A stretch of DNA of 64,000 nucleotides from Motilibacter rhizosphaerae (GCF_004216915.1 NZ_SGXD01000001.1:558001-622000), one strand, 5' to 3'. Positions 26,657 through 36,049 are shown, counted from the stretch's first letter. Translations and numbers: made by a program. The notes: generated from the sequence alone by a model not told the origin.

Positions 26657-27639
26657 CCGCGTCACCGCGGGTCTCGGTCCTCCTGCCCGCGCGCAACGCC
26701 GCGCAGTGGCTGGGTGCCGCGGTCGGCAGCATCCTCGCCCAGACGCTCGACGACCTCGAGCTGGTCGTGGTCGACGACGGCTCCACCGACGCCACCCCGG
26801 AGGTGCTCAGCGCGGTCGCGGACCGACGGCTGCGGGTGGTGCGCCGCGACGGGGGCGAGGGCGTCGCCGCCGCGCTCGACGCCGGGCTGGAGCACGTGCG
26901 CGCACCGCTCGTGGCACGCATGGACGCCGACGACCTCGCCCTCCCCGGGCGGCTGGCGCGGCAGGTCCCGGTCCTGGAGCGGGACGAGGGGCTCGTCGCG
27001 CTCGGGGCGCAGTACGACGAGGTCGACGCCGCGGGCACCCCGACGGGCGTGCGCTCGACCCTCCCGTGCGGCTCACCGCTCGTCCACTGGCGGCTGCTGC
27101 TGGAGAACCCGCTCGCGCACCCGACGGTCGTCGTGCGCCGTGCCGCCCTGGAGGCGGTGGGCGGCTACCGCCTCGACCGGCCCGGCGCGGAGGACCACGA
27201 CCTCTGGCTCCGGCTGTCCCCGCTCGGCCGCCTCGACAACCTGCCGGACAGCCTGCTGCGCTACCGCCGCCACCCCGGGAGCGTCACGGTGGGCGCGACC
27301 GAGGTGGGCGAGCGCACGACCGCGTCGCTCGTGGCGGACGCGCTGGCGGAGCGGCTCCACCGCGAGCCCCCCGCCGAGGCGGTGGCCGTGCTGCGCGGCG
27401 CGCTGGACCCCCGCGCTGCCGCGCCGGGCTCCGTGGTCGAGGCGGTCGGTCTGCTCGACGACCTGCTCGCCGCGTCGGGAGCAGCGGACGCCGCCGTCAG
27501 GTCGGACGCCGCACGCCGCCAGGTGCGCCTGCTGCGGGCGTCCGCCCGGGCGGGAGTGCTGCGCCCCGCCCTGGCGCAGCTGCGCGAGCTCCGGCGGGGG
27601 GAGCTCCTGCGGGCCGGCCTCGGCGCGCTGGCCCGCTAG
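26653..27639 (+). CDS. GT2 family glycosyltransferase
   Basis: GT-A inverting glycosyltransferase of 328 residues: VSVLLPARNAAQWLGAAVGSIL, VVVDDGSTDATPEVL, ARMDADDLALPGRLARQ (DxD), and the acceptor-side segment PGAEDHDLWLRL. The last about 100 residues are helical and alanine-rich without a membrane span. It is the last gene of the three-gene unit. Its TAG stop is embedded in CTAG, which is also the stop of the convergent gene. Confidence 0.93.
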   Translation: MTASPRVSVLLPARNAAQWLGAAVGSILAQTLDDLELVVVDDGSTDATPEVLSAVADRRLRVVRRDGGEGVAAALDAGLEHVRAPLVARMDADDLALPGRLARQVPVLERDEGLVALGAQYDEVDAAGTPTGVRSTLPCGSPLVHWRLLLENPLAHPTVVVRRAALEAVGGYRLDRPGAEDHDLWLRLSPLGRLDNLPDSLLRYRRHPGSVTVGATEVGERTTASLVADALAERLHREPPAEAVAVLRGALDPRAAAPGSVVEAVGLLDDLLAASGAADAAVRSDAARRQVRLLRASARAGVLRPALAQLRELRRGELLRAGLGALAR

Positions 27640-29453
27640 CCCCGCCGCTCGTACGCCGCGAGGAGCTGCGGGAGCGGCGCAGCGGGGGCGAGCAGCGTGC
27701 GCACGCGCTTGGCCGCCTGCTCACCACGGCGCACGGCCTCCGCCCGGTCGCACAGCGCGGCCAGGGCGGCGGCGGCGGCGTCCGCCGTGTCGGCGTACGC
27801 GCCGGTGGGGCCCGCCAGCCAGCGGGTGCCGGGCAGGTCGCTGACGACGGGGGCGACGCCCACCCACATCGCCTCCTCCTGCGCGAAGGGCACGCCCTCG
27901 AAGTGGCTGAACAGGCAGAACCCCCAGGCAGCGGCGAGCACGGGCGCCACGCCCGCGACTCCCTGCACGTCGCCGCGCAGCTCGACGGGGGCGCCGGTGC
28001 GCTGGACCAGGTCCTCGAGGCGTGCGGCGAGCGGACCGTCGCCCAAGACGACGCCCCTGGCGCTGGGGTGGGTGCGCGCGAGCAGCGCCAGTGCCTCGAC
28101 GAAGACCTCCGGGCGCTTCTGCTCCGAGAGCCGCCCGACCCAGACGAACAGCGGCTCCGGCGCCAGCGACGCGGCGTCCCGGCGCTCCAGGGCGGTGAGC
28201 GCGGGGCTGGCCGTGGGCAGGTGCACCCAGCCCGGGCCGACGCCGGGAGAGACGCTGAGAGCCCCGCGCGAGAGCAGCGGTGCGGCGCCCCGCGCGACCT
28301 GCCGCACAGCGGTGGCGGGTCCGGACTGGCCCGGCAGCCGGCCGGCGCCGTGGAACGTCACCCAGGGCCGACGGCCGGCGAGGAGGGCCAGCGCCTGGGA
28401 GCGCGTCCCGTGGACGTGCACGTGGCGCGGTGCCTGCTCCCGGAGGACGGCGCGCAGCACACGGGCGGCACGGAGCATGCCCGCGACCTCGAACGCGCTG
28501 TCCGGCACGGGGAGCTCGACGGTGGCGGCTCCCCGCACCCCCGAGGCGCCGGCGCCCGGAGCCGCGAGCCCGACCGTCCAGCCCTCGCCCGCGAGCCCCT
28601 CGGCGTGCCGTCGGGCAGCGCCGCCCAGGCCGCCCTCCATGGTGTCGGCGACGACGAGCAGGCTGCGCCCCCGGCTGGCCCGCGGAGCGGGCCGGAGCTT
28701 GTCGACGTGGTAGACCACCTGCCCGGCTGCACGCCCGGCGCGCGCGAGCAGGGCGGCGGCGGGTCCGCCGCGGCGGTAGCGGCGGCGCACGCGCTCGGCC
28801 TCCGCGGCGGACTCGGCCTGGTTGTCGACGGTGAGCGTGCCCTCCTCCCAGCGGTAGCTCGCGAGCAAGGCCGGCACGCGCACCAGCGGACCCTGCCGCT
28901 GCAGCCGCAGGAACAGGTCGAGGTCCATCGTGTAGCGCAGGTCCTCGTCGAGCGGGCCGGCGGCGCGCAGGGCCGTGCCGCGGAAGACGCAGCCGGGCTG
29001 GGAGACGAGGTTGGGCCCCCAGCGGAGCAGCCAGCGCCCCTCCGCCCGCCCCGGCCGCAGGACCCGCGTCGTGCGGCCGTCACCGTCGACGAACCGCACC
29101 CCGCCGTACGCCATCGAGGCCCGGGGGTCCCCCTCGAGCGCGGCGGTCGCCGCCCGCAGGGACCCGGGCTCGAGGGCGTCGTCGTCGCCGAGCCACGCCA
29201 CCCAGGTCGCGTCCCCGGCGGCCGCGAACCCGGTGTTGATCGCGGCGCTCAGCCCCTTCCCGCGCTCCTGCAGGAGCTCGGCGCCCGGGGGCAGCAGCGG
29301 GCGCACGCGCTCGTGGGCGCGCTCGGGTGCCACGACGAGGATGCGCGGGTGGGGGAACTGCGTCGTGAGGGAGGCGAGGCAGCGCTGCAGCAGCTCCGGG
29401 CGGTCGCCGAGCGTCGGCACGACGACCACGACGTCGCTGGCAGGGGGGATCAC
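27636..29453 (-). CDS. Bifunctional GT2-GT4 fusion glycosyltransferase
   Basis: A 605-residue protein with two glycosyltransferase units. Residues 1-about 240 are GT2 (VVVVVPTLGDRPELLQRCL, WVAWLGDDDALEPGSL, TMDLDLFLRLQRQG). Residues about 265-605 are GT4 (VVADTMEGGLGGAARRHAEGL, FVWVGRLSEQKRPEVFVEAL, GDGPLAARLEDL, SHFEGVPFAQEEAMW). Such fusions probably add two successive sugars to the same chain. All core motifs look intact in both halves. The start ATG 29453 is followed directly by the GT2 strand. It is divergent from the acyltransferase gene across 62 bp. Confidence 0.9.
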   Translation of the reverse strand: MIPPASDVVVVVPTLGDRPELLQRCLASLTTQFPHPRILVVAPERAHERVRPLLPPGAELLQERGKGLSAAINTGFAAAGDATWVAWLGDDDALEPGSLRAATAALEGDPRASMAYGGVRFVDGDGRTTRVLRPGRAEGRWLLRWGPNLVSQPGCVFRGTALRAAGPLDEDLRYTMDLDLFLRLQRQGPLVRVPALLASYRWEEGTLTVDNQAESAAEAERVRRRYRRGGPAAALLARAGRAAGQVVYHVDKLRPAPRASRGRSLLVVADTMEGGLGGAARRHAEGLAGEGWTVGLAAPGAGASGVRGAATVELPVPDSAFEVAGMLRAARVLRAVLREQAPRHVHVHGTRSQALALLAGRRPWVTFHGAGRLPGQSGPATAVRQVARGAAPLLSRGALSVSPGVGPGWVHLPTASPALTALERRDAASLAPEPLFVWVGRLSEQKRPEVFVEALALLARTHPSARGVVLGDGPLAARLEDLVQRTGAPVELRGDVQGVAGVAPVLAAAWGFCLFSHFEGVPFAQEEAMWVGVAPVVSDLPGTRWLAGPTGAYADTADAAAAALAALCDRAEAVRRGEQAAKRVRTLLAPAAPLPQLLAAYERRG

Positions 29454-29503
29454 GCGACGAGGATAGGGGGCTCCGCGCCAGGCCGCGGGTGCGCACGGGG
29501 CAG

Positions 29504-29509
29504 TACCGT
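29504..29509 (+). promoter_or_regulatory. -10 box of a leaderless acyltransferase transcript
   Basis: TACCGT is followed by 6 nt and then GTG 29516. No Shine-Dalgarno sequence precedes the start. Confidence 0.55.
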
Positions 29510-29515
29510 GCGTGA

Positions 29516-30718
29516 GTGCCCGACCTCGTGCAGAGCGCCGCCCCCGCCGGTGAGCAGCCCGTCACCGCCCCCTCCGCCCCCAACCGGCTCGGCTACCGGC
29601 CGGGCCTCGACGGCGTGCGCGGCCTGGCGATCCTGCTGGTGATGGTGCACCACGCGGGCATCACGGCCCTGCTCGGCGGCCACGTGGGCGTGACCGTGTT
29701 CTTCACGCTGTCGGGGTTCCTCATCACCACCCTGCTGCTCGAGGAGCGCCAGCTCACCGGGCGCATCGACCTGGCGGCGTTCTACCTGCGCCGGGCCGCC
29801 CGGCTCCTGCCGGCGCTCGTGGTCGTGCTCGCCGTGGCCACGGTGTCGACGCTGGTCGTCCTCGGGCGCGACGGCTGGTCCGCCATCGGGTGGGGCGCCG
29901 GCTCCGCGCTGCTCTACTGCTCGAACATCATCGGGATCCTCGAGCCCGACGTGGCGCACGTGCAGATCTTCGGCTGGGCCTGGTCGCTGTCCATGGAGGA
30001 GCAGTTCTACGTCGTCTGGCCCTCGCTCATCGTCGCGGCCTTCCTGCTGCGGCGCCGGCCCCTGGTCGTGCTCAGCGCGGTCGCCGCCGTCCTCACGGTG
30101 CTCTCGGTCGCCGAGAAGCTCAGCATGGGGACGCCGCAGGGCTGGAACGGCCACCTCTACCTCGGCCCGGACACCCGCGGGGACGCCCTGCTCGTCGGCT
30201 GCCTGCTGGGGCTCGCCCTCCACGCCCGGGCGGGACGCAGGGCCGGGAGCGGCACGGGACGGCTGCGTCCGCTCGTCGCCGGGGTGGCCGGGGTCGTCGG
30301 GCTGGTGCTGCTCGCGGGGGTGGTGCACGAGGGGCTGGTCGGCGACGCCCGGACCTACCACTACGGCCTCCCCGCCACCGCGCTGGCGACCGTCGGGCTG
30401 GTCCTCGCCGTGCTCGACGCGCCGAGGTCCCCGGTGGCCCGCCTGCTCGCGCTGCGGCCGCTGGTGCGTGCCGGGCAGGTGTCCTACGGGCTGTACCTCT
30501 GGAACTTCCCGCTGCTGTGGTTCTGGGAGCACCACCGCGGTGCCCCCATCACCCACCGCGAGGCCGTCGTGTGGTTCGTCGCGACGTACGTCGTGGCGGA
30601 GCTGAGCTACCGCCTGGTCGAGCAGCCGGTGATCGAGCGCAACCGCGCCCACCTGCGGGCGAGGCGCGAGCGCCGCGCCGGGCGCCAGCCGCTGGCCCCC
30701 GCGGCGCAGCCCGCCTGA
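29516..30718 (+). CDS. OafA/YrhL-type membrane acyltransferase (acyltransferase 3)
   Basis: 400-residue multi-spanning O-acyltransferase. Signature segments: RPGLDGVRGLAILLVMVHHAG (with RGLA and the catalytic His of the family), FFTLSGFLITTLLLEE, FYLRRAARLLPAL, and WSLSMEEQFYVVWP. About ten hydrophobic helices are visible; the C-terminus is short and basic, with no SGNH domain, so this is the minimal form. It probably O-acetylates or O-acylates the locus polysaccharide. It is convergent with the ligase-like gene. Confidence 0.93.
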   Translation: MPDLVQSAAPAGEQPVTAPSAPNRLGYRPGLDGVRGLAILLVMVHHAGITALLGGHVGVTVFFTLSGFLITTLLLEERQLTGRIDLAAFYLRRAARLLPALVVVLAVATVSTLVVLGRDGWSAIGWGAGSALLYCSNIIGILEPDVAHVQIFGWAWSLSMEEQFYVVWPSLIVAAFLLRRRPLVVLSAVAAVLTVLSVAEKLSMGTPQGWNGHLYLGPDTRGDALLVGCLLGLALHARAGRRAGSGTGRLRPLVAGVAGVVGLVLLAGVVHEGLVGDARTYHYGLPATALATVGLVLAVLDAPRSPVARLLALRPLVRAGQVSYGLYLWNFPLLWFWEHHRGAPITHREAVVWFVATYVVAELSYRLVEQPVIERNRAHLRARRERRAGRQPLAPAAQPA

Positions 30719-30736
30719 CGGCGGTCGCTCAGGCGG
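30711..30736. terminator. Bidirectional terminator-like hairpin enclosing both stop codons
   Basis: Arms CCGCCTGA (30711-30718) and TCAGGCGG (30729-30736) are perfectly complementary with a 10-nt loop. They contain the TGA stops of the two convergent genes. No T-run follows on either strand, as is common in high-G+C actinobacteria. Confidence 0.55.
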
Positions 30737-32060
30737 CTCGCCCGGCGTCGCCGGCCTCGTCGGAGGGCGGGACCAGCACGCGGCCCGCGGCGAAGGCGAA
30801 CGGGATCGCCGCGAAGGGCGACTCCAGGATGACCCCCACCATGCTCGCGACGAACAGCGCGCCGAGCACGAGCGCGCAGAGCACGCCGAGGTGCGTCGCC
30901 TCCTTGCGCCGCAGCGCGCGCACCGCCGCGACGACGAGGGAGACGAGGAGCCACGCGAGGAGCGCGACGCCGACGAGGCCCGTCCTGGCGTAGGTGTTGA
31001 GCGCGTAGTTGTGCGGCTGGCGCACCTCCTTGCGACCGACGTACTGGAAGTGCACCGCGGCGCCGGAGTCCTGCAGGAAGTCGGGTCCCATGCCGACGCC
31101 GACCGCGACGCGGGACGGGCGGTGGTCGACGTAGTGCAGGACCTCTCCCCAGGCGGCCTCGCGAGCGGCGGTGGTGCCCGAGACCGAGTTCTTCGCCCAG
31201 CCGGCGCCCCCGGCGAGGCGGTCGTAGACGGGGGTGCGCGGGGCGACGACGACCAGGGCCACCAGGAGCAGGACGGCGGCGGCGGCGCTGACCCGGGGGT
31301 GGTGCCGGACCGCGAGCGCGAGCGTGGACCAGCAGGCCACGAGCACACCGCACAGGGTCGTGACGAGCGCGATGAGGGCGGCGCGGTTGGCGGTGCTCGC
31401 CACGACGTACATGCTCGCGACGCTGAGGGCGAGCAGCGCGAGCCGCGCGGGGAGGCGCCGCGAGCCCACGGCCAGGGCGAGCGAGGCGGACGCGAGCACG
31501 GCGGTGACCGAGCCGTCGAAGTCGGCGCGGGTCTCCAGCACGCGGACGGTCCCGTCGAGCAGGGGCAGGCCCGCGACCCTGGCGGGGAAGCGCATCGACC
31601 AGACGAACCAGCCGGCGTGCACGACGAGGGCGGCGTACAGCACGGCGGTCGTGCGCAGCCGTGCGCGCTCGCCGACGCGGACGAGCCCGAAGCAGGCGAC
31701 GAGCAGGTAGAGGTACGGCGCGACGTCGCGCAGCGCGTCGGACTCGAGGTGCAGCGGCGTCACGAGCCGGACCGCGGCCCAGCCGGCGAGGGCCAGCACG
31801 GGCGCCAGGGCCACGAGGTCGCGCCGGGTGGCGGAGAACGAGGCCCGGTGCCGCAGCAGGGCCCACACGACCGTGAGGGCGAGCAGGACGTCCCCGGCGT
31901 AGACCTGGTGCGCGGGCCAGCCCACGTAGCTGCCCCAGCGACCCGTGGCCAGGAGGTACGCGGCGGCGACGGTCCCCGGCACCAGCAGCGGCCCGGGGTC
32001 CTCCCGGCGGTGCCGGCTCGTCCGCTGCTCCACCTGCTGCAGGTCCTTGACCGCCGTCAC
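30729..32060 (-). CDS. O-antigen ligase/polymerase-like membrane protein
   Basis: 443-residue protein with about 11-12 transmembrane helices. The loop near residues 320-350 (GVGMGPDFLQDSG to RQPHNYALNTYARTGLVGV) is the Wzy_C/WaaL signature: an H/N-rich segment followed by a hydrophobic helix. It would polymerise repeat units or ligate the glycan to a lipid or protein carrier. A second protein of this type lies at 33397-34872. GTG 32060 has GGGGA upstream and gives a cytoplasmic N-terminus of about 25 residues. Twin palindromes (32145-32188) lie upstream of it. Confidence 0.82.
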   Translation of the reverse strand: MTAVKDLQQVEQRTSRHRREDPGPLLVPGTVAAAYLLATGRWGSYVGWPAHQVYAGDVLLALTVVWALLRHRASFSATRRDLVALAPVLALAGWAAVRLVTPLHLESDALRDVAPYLYLLVACFGLVRVGERARLRTTAVLYAALVVHAGWFVWSMRFPARVAGLPLLDGTVRVLETRADFDGSVTAVLASASLALAVGSRRLPARLALLALSVASMYVVASTANRAALIALVTTLCGVLVACWSTLALAVRHHPRVSAAAAVLLLVALVVVAPRTPVYDRLAGGAGWAKNSVSGTTAAREAAWGEVLHYVDHRPSRVAVGVGMGPDFLQDSGAAVHFQYVGRKEVRQPHNYALNTYARTGLVGVALLAWLLVSLVVAAVRALRRKEATHLGVLCALVLGALFVASMVGVILESPFAAIPFAFAAGRVLVPPSDEAGDAGRAA

Positions 32061-32144
32061 TCGTCCCCGTTCCTCCGTGTCACCGGCCGCGGCCGGACGC
32101 TCCCCCCGGCCCCAACGCGCGGTGCGCGTCCCGCGTCCCCGGAG

Positions 32145-32188
32145 GTGGCACTGCGTGCCACGTCCCCGGGAGGTGGCACGGCGTGCCA
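32145..32188. repeat. Twin 17-bp palindromes, 28 bp apart
   Basis: GTGGCAC-TGC-GTGCCAC (32145-32161) is followed by an imperfect second copy, GTGGCAC-GGC-GTGCCAG (32173-32189). The surrounding CCCGG-AGGTGGCAC context is also duplicated. They lie between two leftward genes, 85-130 bp upstream of the ligase-like start. They could be paired operators for a dimeric repressor or a double hairpin terminator of the upstream glycosyltransferase. Confidence 0.7.
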
Positions 32189-32227
32189 GGGTACCGCGGC
32201 GTCCCTCCCGGCCCGGGCCGCTCGCGC

Positions 32228-33400
32228 TCACCAGCGCCCCGCCAGGACCTCCTCGTAGACGGCCAGCAGGCGCCGGACGCTGACCTCGCTGCTGTGCTGC
32301 CGCTCGTAGGCCGCGCGCGCCGCCGCCCCCTGCTGGGCCAGGTCGGCGACGGACGCCTCCGCGAGCGCAGCCGCCCAGGCCCCGGCGTCCGGAGCGACGA
32401 CCGTCCCGCCTCCGGGTGGCACGAGCGCGGGCAGGCCCCCGACCGCGCTGACCAGCAGCGGGCGACCGTGGGCGAGCGTCTCGAGCACGACGAGCGGCTG
32501 GGCCTCGGGCCACACCGAGGGCACCACGACGTACGCTGCCGCGCGCATGCGCTCGGCGACGGCGGGGCGGTCGAGCTGCCCGGTGAGCTCGACGTCGCGG
32601 CGCTGCGCCACCCGCTGGCGCAGGACGGGGAGCTCGGGGCCGTCCCCCACGACGGTGAGCGTGCCGAGCGCGCCGTCGGGGTGCCGGAGCCACGCGTCGG
32701 CGAGCAGCAGCACCCCCTTCTCCTCCGACACCCGCCCCACGAAGAGGAAGCCGCGGCCGGGCGGCGTCGCTGGGCCCGGGTCCGGCACGCCGTTGGGCTT
32801 GAGCACGATGCGCTCCTCGGGGACCCCGGCGCCGAGCAGGCTCTCCCGGATCTCGGGCGTGAGCGCGAGGTGGCGGGCGATCGGCTGCCGGGCGTACGGG
32901 TAGCGGGTCAGCGCCGTCGCCATGACGAGGCTCTGCGCGGCCGAGCCGCGGTAGCACCGGTGCGCCACGCCCGGCCACGGCAGGCGGGCGGCGGCGCAGT
33001 CACGGCAGTCGTGCCCGTCCCGCCTGTACGTGCCCTTCATGCAGGTGTGCCGGTGGTTGTGCACCGTGTGCACCACGGGGATCCCGGCCTCGTGCAGACC
33101 GCGCACCACGCCCAACGAGAGCATGGGGTACGGGTTGTGCAGGTGCGCGACCTCGCACCCGCGCTCGCGCGCGAGCGCGACGACCTCGCGGACGGTCCCC
33201 GGGGCAGCCACCGGCGCGACCGCCGTCCGCAGCTTGTCCTGCACCCCCATCGCGGCGATGTCGTCGCTGCGCCGCAGCACGAGGGTGACCTCCGCGCCCG
33301 CTGCGCGCAGCCCGGCGACCTCCTGCTCGACGACGGCGTTCTCGCCCGAGGGCAGCTCCGAGCGGTAGGCGTTGTGCAGGACGAGGACCCGGCGGGTCAC
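32228..33400 (-). CDS. GT4 family glycosyltransferase
   Basis: Retaining GT-B glycosyltransferase of 390 residues. It starts VLVLHNAYRSELPSGENAVVE and has a Cys-rich patch (HTCMKGTYRRDGHDCRDCAA). The C-terminal half has GRGFLFVGRVSEEKGVLLLADAWL, VVGDGPELPVLRQRV and the SVWPEAQPLVVLETLAHG donor-binding loop. GTG 33400 overlaps the stop of the upstream membrane protein by 4 bp (GTGA). Together they form an operon with the ligase-like gene downstream, 167 bp away. Donor sugar unknown. Confidence 0.91.
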   Translation of the reverse strand: MTRRVLVLHNAYRSELPSGENAVVEQEVAGLRAAGAEVTLVLRRSDDIAAMGVQDKLRTAVAPVAAPGTVREVVALARERGCEVAHLHNPYPMLSLGVVRGLHEAGIPVVHTVHNHRHTCMKGTYRRDGHDCRDCAAARLPWPGVAHRCYRGSAAQSLVMATALTRYPYARQPIARHLALTPEIRESLLGAGVPEERIVLKPNGVPDPGPATPPGRGFLFVGRVSEEKGVLLLADAWLRHPDGALGTLTVVGDGPELPVLRQRVAQRRDVELTGQLDRPAVAERMRAAAYVVVPSVWPEAQPLVVLETLAHGRPLLVSAVGGLPALVPPGGGTVVAPDAGAWAAALAEASVADLAQQGAAARAAYERQHSSEVSVRRLLAVYEEVLAGRW

Positions 33401-34872
33401 GCGGCGGTCCCGCCGTCCGCGGGCGCACGCCCCTCGCCCGGCGCCGGCCGCTCCCCGCCGAGCGGTGCGTGCCGCACGAGCACGACCGCCGCCAGGACGA
33501 CGGGCAGCTCCACGCTCGCCTGCTCGGTCCAGTCGAGCAGCGACGAGGCGGCGAGCGGGCCGAGCACGAGGGCGGCCACCCCGAGCAGGACGAGCACGCG
33601 ACCGGACGCCCGCGCGACCACCGCCACCAGCGCAGCCGCGGCGCTCGCGACCGCCGCCACCCACAGCAGGGCGCCGAGCGTCCCGAGGTCGCCCCAGACG
33701 CCGAGGACGCTGCTCTGCGCGTCCTCGAACTGCAGGGCCCCCTCGCTCCTGAGCAGCTCGAGGGCGACGGGCCCCGGTGGCGTCACGGAGGCGCCGTTCG
33801 CCGGACCCTGTGCCAGCACCTCCGCGGCGTGGCTCACGGAGTTGCCCGGCCCGAGGCCGAGGAGCAGCGTGCGCGCGGAGCCCGGGACGGCCGAGCCGAC
33901 GACGCGCAGGGCGTCCTTGATCGTGGCGGGGGCTCCGCCGACCGCGTGGTCGGGCCCGTCCTGCGCGAAGACCTCGATCTCGTGGGTGTGGCCCTCGAAG
34001 ACCTGCCAGGTGCCCTGGGCGGAAGGCGTGAACCAGAGCCCCCCGACGACGACCGCGGCCGCGGCTGTGCCGAGCGCGGCTCCGACGGCGCCCTGCAGCC
34101 CCGGCCGGGGCAGTCCGCCACGCGCGCGCAGGGCGAGCACGGCGCCCACGACCGCGACCACGACGAGGACGGGGACCCAGAGGGTGAGGGCCGCCTTCGC
34201 CTCGGCGTAGACGCCGAGGACGGCGACGGACAGCGGCCAGGCCGCGCGGCGCCAGCCCCGCTCGAGCACGGCGAGCACGATCGCGCCGGGGAGGGCGAAG
34301 GCCGGCCAGAGGTTGTGGGAGGTGGTGCCGTTGACGAGGTCGGCAGCGTACGGCGCGCGCTGGGCGACGTGGTGCTCGACGTACTGCACCATGCCCGCGG
34401 CGAGCTGGGCGAGCACGGCGACCTGCAGGACGACGACGTCGACGCGCGAGCGGCGGGCGCGCACCGCGACGGCGCCGAGGTAGAGCGCCAGCGGCAGCAG
34501 GAGGACGCAGGCGAAGCCCAGGCCGAGCGCCGGGACGCCGTGCGGCGAGGCCAGGACCCAGGACAGGAGGGTGACGGCCCCGAGCGCGACCAGCAGCGCG
34601 GTGGCGACGACGACGGGCCGGCTCGCGAGCGCGCGCCGGCGCAGCACGGCCACGACGACGGCGAGCGCCGCGAACGGCACGAGGATGCCGTCGAGGTTGC
34701 GCGTCACCGAGGGCAGGCCGGTCGCAGCGACGAGCGGCCGGACCGCGAGGGAGAGCACGACGAGGGCCAGGACGGCGCGGAGGGCGAGCTCGGCAGCCGG
34801 CTCCTCGGACACGGGACCGGCCGCCGGGCGGGCGCGGGGAGGCGGTGCCACCCGGGTCGCGGGCTCGAGCAT
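33397..34872 (-). CDS. Second O-antigen ligase/polymerase-like membrane protein
   Basis: 491-residue polytopic membrane protein with about 11 helices. It has the long periplasmic loop and flanking features of Wzy/WaaL proteins ([19 protein letters not shown] mid-protein, [19 protein letters not shown] in the large loop, [15 protein letters not shown] after it). Sequence is divergent, so ligase versus polymerase cannot be decided. ATG 34872 has GGAGGA at good spacing. It is coupled to the GT4 gene and divergent from fcl across 188 bp. With the 30729-32060 protein, one may polymerise and the other ligate. Confidence 0.78.
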   Translation of the reverse strand: MLEPATRVAPPPRARPAAGPVSEEPAAELALRAVLALVVLSLAVRPLVAATGLPSVTRNLDGILVPFAALAVVVAVLRRRALASRPVVVATALLVALGAVTLLSWVLASPHGVPALGLGFACVLLLPLALYLGAVAVRARRSRVDVVVLQVAVLAQLAAGMVQYVEHHVAQRAPYAADLVNGTTSHNLWPAFALPGAIVLAVLERGWRRAAWPLSVAVLGVYAEAKAALTLWVPVLVVVAVVGAVLALRARGGLPRPGLQGAVGAALGTAAAAVVVGGLWFTPSAQGTWQVFEGHTHEIEVFAQDGPDHAVGGAPATIKDALRVVGSAVPGSARTLLLGLGPGNSVSHAAEVLAQGPANGASVTPPGPVALELLRSEGALQFEDAQSSVLGVWGDLGTLGALLWVAAVASAAAALVAVVARASGRVLVLLGVAALVLGPLAASSLLDWTEQASVELPVVLAAVVLVRHAPLGGERPAPGEGRAPADGGTAA

Positions 34873-35060
34873 CTGTCCTCCGCTGTCGCGTCGCGCTGGT
34901 CCGGCGTCCGCGCGGTCCTGCCCGCACGCGGGCCGTCCGGGTCGAGCCGCCAGCCTATCGGCCGCCTGTGGACGGCGGACCCGGGACGACCCGGCGGTGG
35001 CCCGTACCCTGGGAGCGGCGCGGGCGGGCCGCAGCCGGGCACGCAGGATTGGGGACGCAC

Positions 35061-36017
35061 GTGGGCGAGGGTCTCGACAGGTCGGCACGCACCTACGTCG
35101 CCGGCCACCGCGGCCTCGTCGGCGGCGCGGTCTTCCGCCACCTGCAGTCCGACGGCTTCACCGACGTCGTGGGCCGCACGAGCAAGGAGCTCGATCTGCG
35201 CGACCGCGCGGCCGTCGACGCGTTCTTCGACGAGCAGCGCCCGGCCTACGTCGTGCTGGCGGCCGCGAAGGTCGGCGGGATCCTGGCCAACGACACGTAC
35301 CCCGCGGACTTCCTCAGCGACAACGTGCGGATCCAGGTCAACGTCCTCGACGCCGCCGCGCGCACGGGCGTGCAGAAGGTGCTGTTCCTCGGCTCCAGCT
35401 GCATCTACCCGAAGTTCGCGCCGCAGCCGATCCGCGAGGACTCGCTCCTCACCGGTGTGCTCGAGCCGACCAACGACGCGTACGCCATCGCCAAGATCGC
35501 CGGCGTGCTGCAGGTGCAGGCGCTGCGCCGCCAGCACGGCCTGCCCTACGTCTCCGCGATGCCGACCAACCTCTACGGCCCCGGCGACAACTTCGACCTC
35601 AAGGGCTCGCACGTCCTGCCCGCGCTGATCCGCAAGGTGCACGAGGCAAAGCTGCGCGGCGACCGCGAGTACGTCGTGTGGGGCACGGGCACGCCGCGCC
35701 GTGAGTTCCTCCACGTCGAGGACCTCGCCCGGGCGACGGTCGCGCTGCTCGAGCGCTACGACGACCCCGCGCCGATCAACGTCGGCGTCGGCGAGGACGT
35801 GACGATCCGCGAGCTCGCGGAGACGGTGGCCGACGTCGTCGGCTTCGACGGCGAGATCGTCTTCGACACCAGCAAGCCGGACGGCACCCCGCGCAAGCTG
35901 CTCGACGTCTCGCGCATCCACGCCCTGGGCTGGAAGGCCGAGATCGCGCTGCGCGACGGCATCGCCAGCACCTACCAGTGGTTCCTCGAGCACCACGCAG
36001 ACGCGCGCGGGCTGTGA
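35061..36017 (+). CDS. fcl: GDP-L-fucose synthase
   Basis: Bifunctional 3,5-epimerase/4-reductase (WcaG/Fcl) making GDP-L-fucose from the Gmd product. 318 residues: [16 protein letters not shown] for NADP(H), [29 protein letters not shown], catalytic YAIAKIAG, and [14 protein letters not shown] are diagnostic. It is separated from gmd by about 14 kb, so the two steps bracket the glycosyltransferase genes. GTG 35061 is preceded by GGGGA at 6 nt. An 8-bp inverted repeat starting 5 bp after its stop may be its terminator. Confidence 0.96.
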   Translation: MGEGLDRSARTYVAGHRGLVGGAVFRHLQSDGFTDVVGRTSKELDLRDRAAVDAFFDEQRPAYVVLAAAKVGGILANDTYPADFLSDNVRIQVNVLDAAARTGVQKVLFLGSSCIYPKFAPQPIREDSLLTGVLEPTNDAYAIAKIAGVLQVQALRRQHGLPYVSAMPTNLYGPGDNFDLKGSHVLPALIRKVHEAKLRGDREYVVWGTGTPRREFLHVEDLARATVALLERYDDPAPINVGVGEDVTIRELAETVADVVGFDGEIVFDTSKPDGTPRKLLDVSRIHALGWKAEIALRDGIASTYQWFLEHHADARGL

Positions 36018-36021
36018 CGCC

Positions 36022-36043
36022 CGTCTAGGGCGCTGCCTAGACG
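36022..36043. repeat. Perfect inverted repeat between fcl and AAA ATPase gene
   Basis: Arms CGTCTAGG (36022-36029) and CCTAGACG (36036-36043) flank a 6-nt loop. The repeat lies 5 bp after the fcl stop and covers the expected -35 region of the promoter whose -10 box is at 36050-36055. It may be either a terminator or an operator. Confidence 0.65.
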
Positions 36044-36049
36044 CCCAGA

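Noticed and set aside
26508-29642. Long plus-strand open frame opposite the GT2-GT4 fusion
   Set aside because: Antisense shadow with repetitive composition; the minus-strand glycosyltransferase motifs are decisive.
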